Origin: Candidatus Wallbacteria bacterium
GTDB lineage: Bacteria > Muiribacteriota > JAQTZZ01
Assembly: GCA_028711905.1 (NCBI GenBank)
Contig: JAQTRI010000134.1
Location: forward strand, 1-7,009
Length of the DNA: 7,009 nt
Direction: 5' to 3'
Under the pieces are notes generated by a model. It was not told where the DNA came from. It searched no databases and was given only the letters and a program-made list of their open reading frames with translations. Position numbers and translations under genes: made by a program. This document shows, piece by piece, positions 4,879 to 7,009 of the stretch; within the stretch, counting starts at the first letter, position 1, and each line of letters begins with the position of its first letter.

Positions 4879-6801
4879 TTAATCCAATTGGAATTCCTCT
4901 CTCCATTTTGCTGAATCTTCAAATGCCGGCTGTTCCTTTTTGCAGAACAGGAAATCTCCCATTACCAGATAGTCCATTTCAGTGCGCATGAAGCAGCGGT
5001 AAGCATCGTCAGGCGTGCAGACAATGGGCTCACCCCTGACATTAAAGCTGGTATTGACTATCACGCCATATCCGGTGAGTTGCCTGAAGGAGTTGATCAG
5101 CTGCCAGTAACGCGGGTTGGTTGCGCGCGACACGCTCTGTACGCGGGCTGAATAGTCCAAGTGCGTTACTGCCTGGATGTCTGAACGAAGGTGATAGAGC
5201 CTGTCGAACAGGGGCATGGAATGATATCCCTCAGGCAGTTTAAGGCGCCGGGATTCCTGCACCGGGGCGACTAAAAGCATGTACGGGGACGGACGGTCGA
5301 GGTCAAAGAATTCGCTGATGCACTCTTCCATCACAGAAGGGGCGAAAGGCCTGAAACCCTCGCGGAATTTGATTTTGAGATTGAGTTTTTTCTGCATGTC
5401 CTCTCTGCGCGGGTCGCCAAGTATGCTGCGGTTGCCCAAAGCCCGGGGACCGTATTCCATGCGGCCCTGGAACCAGCCGACCACTATGCCGTCAGCCAGC
5501 AATCCTGCCGTATCAGCGCAGAGGGCTGAAAAGTCGGGGTATTCTTTGAAAGGGGCTGAGTGTTTTCCGGCGCAGGAGCGGATGGCTGAATGGCCGAATT
5601 CCGGGCCTAAGTATGCGCCACGCATGGAATCAGGCGCTTGCGGGATGCGGTCACATCCTGAGTGTATATGCCATGCTGCGTATGCTGCGCCCAGAGCCCC
5701 GCCTGCGTCACCGGCAGCGGGCTGAATCCAGATGTCCTCGAACATGAGGCTCTTGAGCAGTTTCCCGTTGGCCACACAGTTGAGAGCAACACCTCCGGCC
5801 AAGCACAGGTTGCGACTGCCTGTAAGAGTTCTGGCGGTCTGGGCTAAGCGCGTGACGATCTCCTCAGTCACCTGCTGGCAGGCCAGAGCCATATTCGTGT
5901 ATTCCTGGGAAAGATCAGCCTCTGATTTTCTGCGCTTCAGGCTGAACAGCCTGGCCCATTTTTTGTCATGACACATGGTCAGGCCTGTGGCAAAATCGAA
6001 GTATTCCATGTTCAGCAGAAAAGATCCGTCATCGCGCAGGTCCAGCAGTTCATCGAGTATGAGCTTTTTAAAACGCTTAGTCTGCTCACATCCCGGATCG
6101 CCGTACGGGGCTAACCCCATCAGCTTGTATTCGCCGCTGTTGACCTTGAAACCGCAGTAATATGTAAAAGCCGAGTACAGAAGGCCCAGAGAGTGCGGGA
6201 AGCGCAGTTCGCGCAGCACAGAGATGTTTTTGCCCTGTCCGTGGCAGATGGTGGTGGTGGCCCACTCGCCGACACCGTCTAAGGTCAGGATGGCGGCTTC
6301 CTCAAACGGGGAAGGGTAAAAAGCACTCGCCGCATGAGAAAGGTGGTGCTCAGGAAAGAGGAATTTCCCTTTGAACGATCCGATTTTCGCAAACTCTTCA
6401 GCTAAAGTGCGCTTCATAAAGAGCTTTTCTTTGATCCACACCGGAATTGCCGGGATAAAGCTCGAAAGACCCCGCGGAGCGAACCCGTGGTAGGTCTCGA
6501 GCAGGCGTTCGAATTTCAAAAACGGCTTGTCATAAAAGGCGATGATATTGACATCCGACAGTTTCAGCCCGGATTCACTCAAGACATAACGCACAGCCTG
6601 CTCAGGGAAATCAGGCGTGTGTTTTTTCCGGGTAAAGCGCTCTTCCTGGGCGGCAGCCACAATGCGGCCGTCAACAAGGAGCGCGGCGGCGGAATCGTGG
6701 TAAAAGGCGGAGATGCCGAGGATGATTGGAGAATTTTGAAGGTTGAATTTTAAATTTTTAATGGGTTTAGATTCAGGCATGATTTGTTCACAATTCAACA
6801 T
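4879..6801 (-). CDS. Carbamoyltransferase of the NodU/CmcH/TobZ family
   Basis: This family makes carbamoyl-adenylate from carbamoyl phosphate and ATP and transfers the carbamoyl group to a hydroxyl. In a polysaccharide locus the acceptor is probably a sugar residue or precursor. The 640-residue product has an N-terminal Kae1-like domain opening ILGISAFYHDSAAAL (27-41), EHHLSHAAS with H152 and H156 as likely metal ligands, DGVGEW with D175, GEYKLMGLAPYGDP (223-236), LAGGVALNCVANG (334-346) and PAAGDAGGALG with D365. The C-terminal YrdC-like part has GPRALGNRSILGDPR (451-465), FRPFAPSV (483-490) and NTSFNVRGEPIVCTPDDA (583-600). It is intact. Relatives usually begin a few residues before ILGIS, so residues 1-25 are an extension, and K15-N23 are encoded by heptamer repeat DNA. 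ATG at 6801 or at 6780 (MPESK) is possible. Neither has a clear Shine-Dalgarno, and 6780 is attractive because it avoids the upstream repeat arm. The DUF5989 gene ends 42 bases upstream. The acceptor is unknown. Confidence 0.95.
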   Translation of the reverse strand: MLNCEQIMPESKPIKNLKFNLQNSPIILGISAFYHDSAAALLVDGRIVAAAQEERFTRKKHTPDFPEQAVRYVLSESGLKLSDVNIIAFYDKPFLKFERLLETYHGFAPRGLSSFIPAIPVWIKEKLFMKRTLAEEFAKIGSFKGKFLFPEHHLSHAASAFYPSPFEEAAILTLDGVGEWATTTICHGQGKNISVLRELRFPHSLGLLYSAFTYYCGFKVNSGEYKLMGLAPYGDPGCEQTKRFKKLILDELLDLRDDGSFLLNMEYFDFATGLTMCHDKKWARLFSLKRRKSEADLSQEYTNMALACQQVTEEIVTRLAQTARTLTGSRNLCLAGGVALNCVANGKLLKSLMFEDIWIQPAAGDAGGALGAAYAAWHIHSGCDRIPQAPDSMRGAYLGPEFGHSAIRSCAGKHSAPFKEYPDFSALCADTAGLLADGIVVGWFQGRMEYGPRALGNRSILGDPRREDMQKKLNLKIKFREGFRPFAPSVMEECISEFFDLDRPSPYMLLVAPVQESRRLKLPEGYHSMPLFDRLYHLRSDIQAVTHLDYSARVQSVSRATNPRYWQLINSFRQLTGYGVIVNTSFNVRGEPIVCTPDDAYRCFMRTEMDYLVMGDFLFCKKEQPAFEDSAKWREEFQLD

Positions 6802-6823
6802 TTAAAATTAAGCATTCAAAATT
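6732..6823. repeat. Palindromic heptamer-repeat element straddling the carbamoyltransferase start
   Basis: On the plus strand, 6732-6766 is five in-phase 7-bp units of the AATNTTG type, the last degenerate. On the minus strand, 6823-6789 is five facing units of the same type. I count 27 identities in 35 positions between one arm and the reverse complement of the other, including AATTTTG and AATTTTA blocks that match exactly. The 22-base core (6767-6788) contains the second candidate start codon, ATG at 6780. The first candidate, ATG at 6801, is inside a heptamer. The downstream arm is coding. The layout matches the element at 1021-1109 in arm length and core size, although the core sequences differ. 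Confidence 0.8.
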
Positions 6824-6843
6824 TTTCTTCAAACGGTTTTTCC

Positions 6844-6993
6844 TCAAAAAATCGTATAAATAAACGGCGCAACCGCACTGCCGCTGGTGAACACCACCAG
6901 AACCCCGAACAGCAGCAGAACCAGCAGAATCGGCAGCAGCCAGAATTTCTTGCGTACTTTTAAAAATTCCCAGAAATCTTTGAGAAAATCCAT
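6844..6993 (-). CDS. Small DUF5989-type membrane protein
   Basis: The 49-residue product has a basic, aromatic N-terminus (MDFLKDFWEFLKVRKKFW), one hydrophobic span at about 17-36 that is rich in L and V, and a conserved-looking tail SGSAVAPFIYTIF. From memory this matches the DUF5989 family, short inner-membrane proteins repeatedly found beside SxtJ-like proteins and carbamoyltransferases; their function is unknown. The gene has a strong AAGGAG (6999-7004) five bases before ATG and ends 42 bases before the carbamoyltransferase, so the two are probably one transcriptional unit. The positive RKK cluster before the span predicts an N-terminus in the cytoplasm. A role anchoring or assisting the carbamoyltransferase is inference from context only. 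Codon 2 onward is uninterrupted and the length is normal for the family. Confidence 0.88.
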   Translation of the reverse strand: MDFLKDFWEFLKVRKKFWLLPILLVLLLFGVLVVFTSGSAVAPFIYTIF

Positions 6994-6998
6994 GGGGT

Positions 6999-7004
6999 CT
7001 CCTT
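6999..7004 (-). promoter_or_regulatory. Shine-Dalgarno of the DUF5989 gene
   Basis: AAGGAG on the minus strand is separated by ACCCC from the ATG at 6993. This is a canonical spacing of five bases, and it fixes the start of a gene that is short enough to be missed by length-filtered gene calling. Confidence 0.8.
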
Positions 7005-7009
7005 GGGGG

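Noticed and set aside
5279..5725. 148-codon plus-strand frame opposite the carbamoyltransferase
   Set aside because: It overlaps the conserved YrdC-like region on the minus strand and reads as composition-driven sequence.

Overview
The window is part of a surface-polysaccharide (O-antigen, capsule or exopolysaccharide) biosynthesis locus, probably from a Gram-negative or Gram-negative-like bacterium of moderate GC content. All credible genes lie on the minus strand, so transcription runs from the right edge to the left edge. The protein families are widespread, so I do not assign a phylum. The intergenic heptamer repeats might identify the lineage in a genome comparison.

Right to left: (1) a 49-residue single-span membrane protein of the DUF5989 type (6844-6993); (2) a 640-residue NodU/CmcH/TobZ-type carbamoyltransferase (4879-6801), whose first ~25 codons lie in repeat DNA; (3) a spacer with seven tandem TAACGGG-like heptamers (4808-4856); (4) UDP-glucose 6-dehydrogenase, ugd (3443-4780); (5) a 311-bp spacer with a doubtful 71-codon ORF, a paired TTGAC-containing motif, and a well-spaced Shine-Dalgarno driving a 25-codon ORF that overlaps the next gene by ATGA; (6) a wbpI-like sugar-nucleotide 2-epimerase (2067-3131), overlapping by ATGA (7) a wbpB/wlbA-like sugar-nucleotide 3-dehydrogenase (1108-2070); (8) a spacer filled by a palindromic heptamer element (1021-1109); (9) a wecB-type UDP-GlcNAc 2-epimerase (1-995), cut at its C-terminus by the window edge.

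Together the genes supply activated sugars and a late decoration. Ugd makes UDP-glucuronate. WecB makes UDP-ManNAc. WbpB and WbpI belong to the pathway to UDP-2,3-diacetamido-2,3-dideoxy-mannuronate, whose 6-dehydrogenase (WbpA), aminotransferase (WbpE) and acetyltransferase (WbpD) are not in this window. The carbamoyltransferase probably O-carbamoylates a sugar or related small molecule, with the DUF5989 protein as a membrane partner of unknown role.

The most unusual structure is outside the conserved enzymes. All three sizeable spacers other than the 311-bp one carry 7-bp-periodic repeats. Two of these are built as inverted arms of an AATNTTG heptamer around a ~20-nt core, and one such element straddles the carbamoyltransferase start codon. 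The 25-codon ORF upstream of wbpI is the other feature worth testing.
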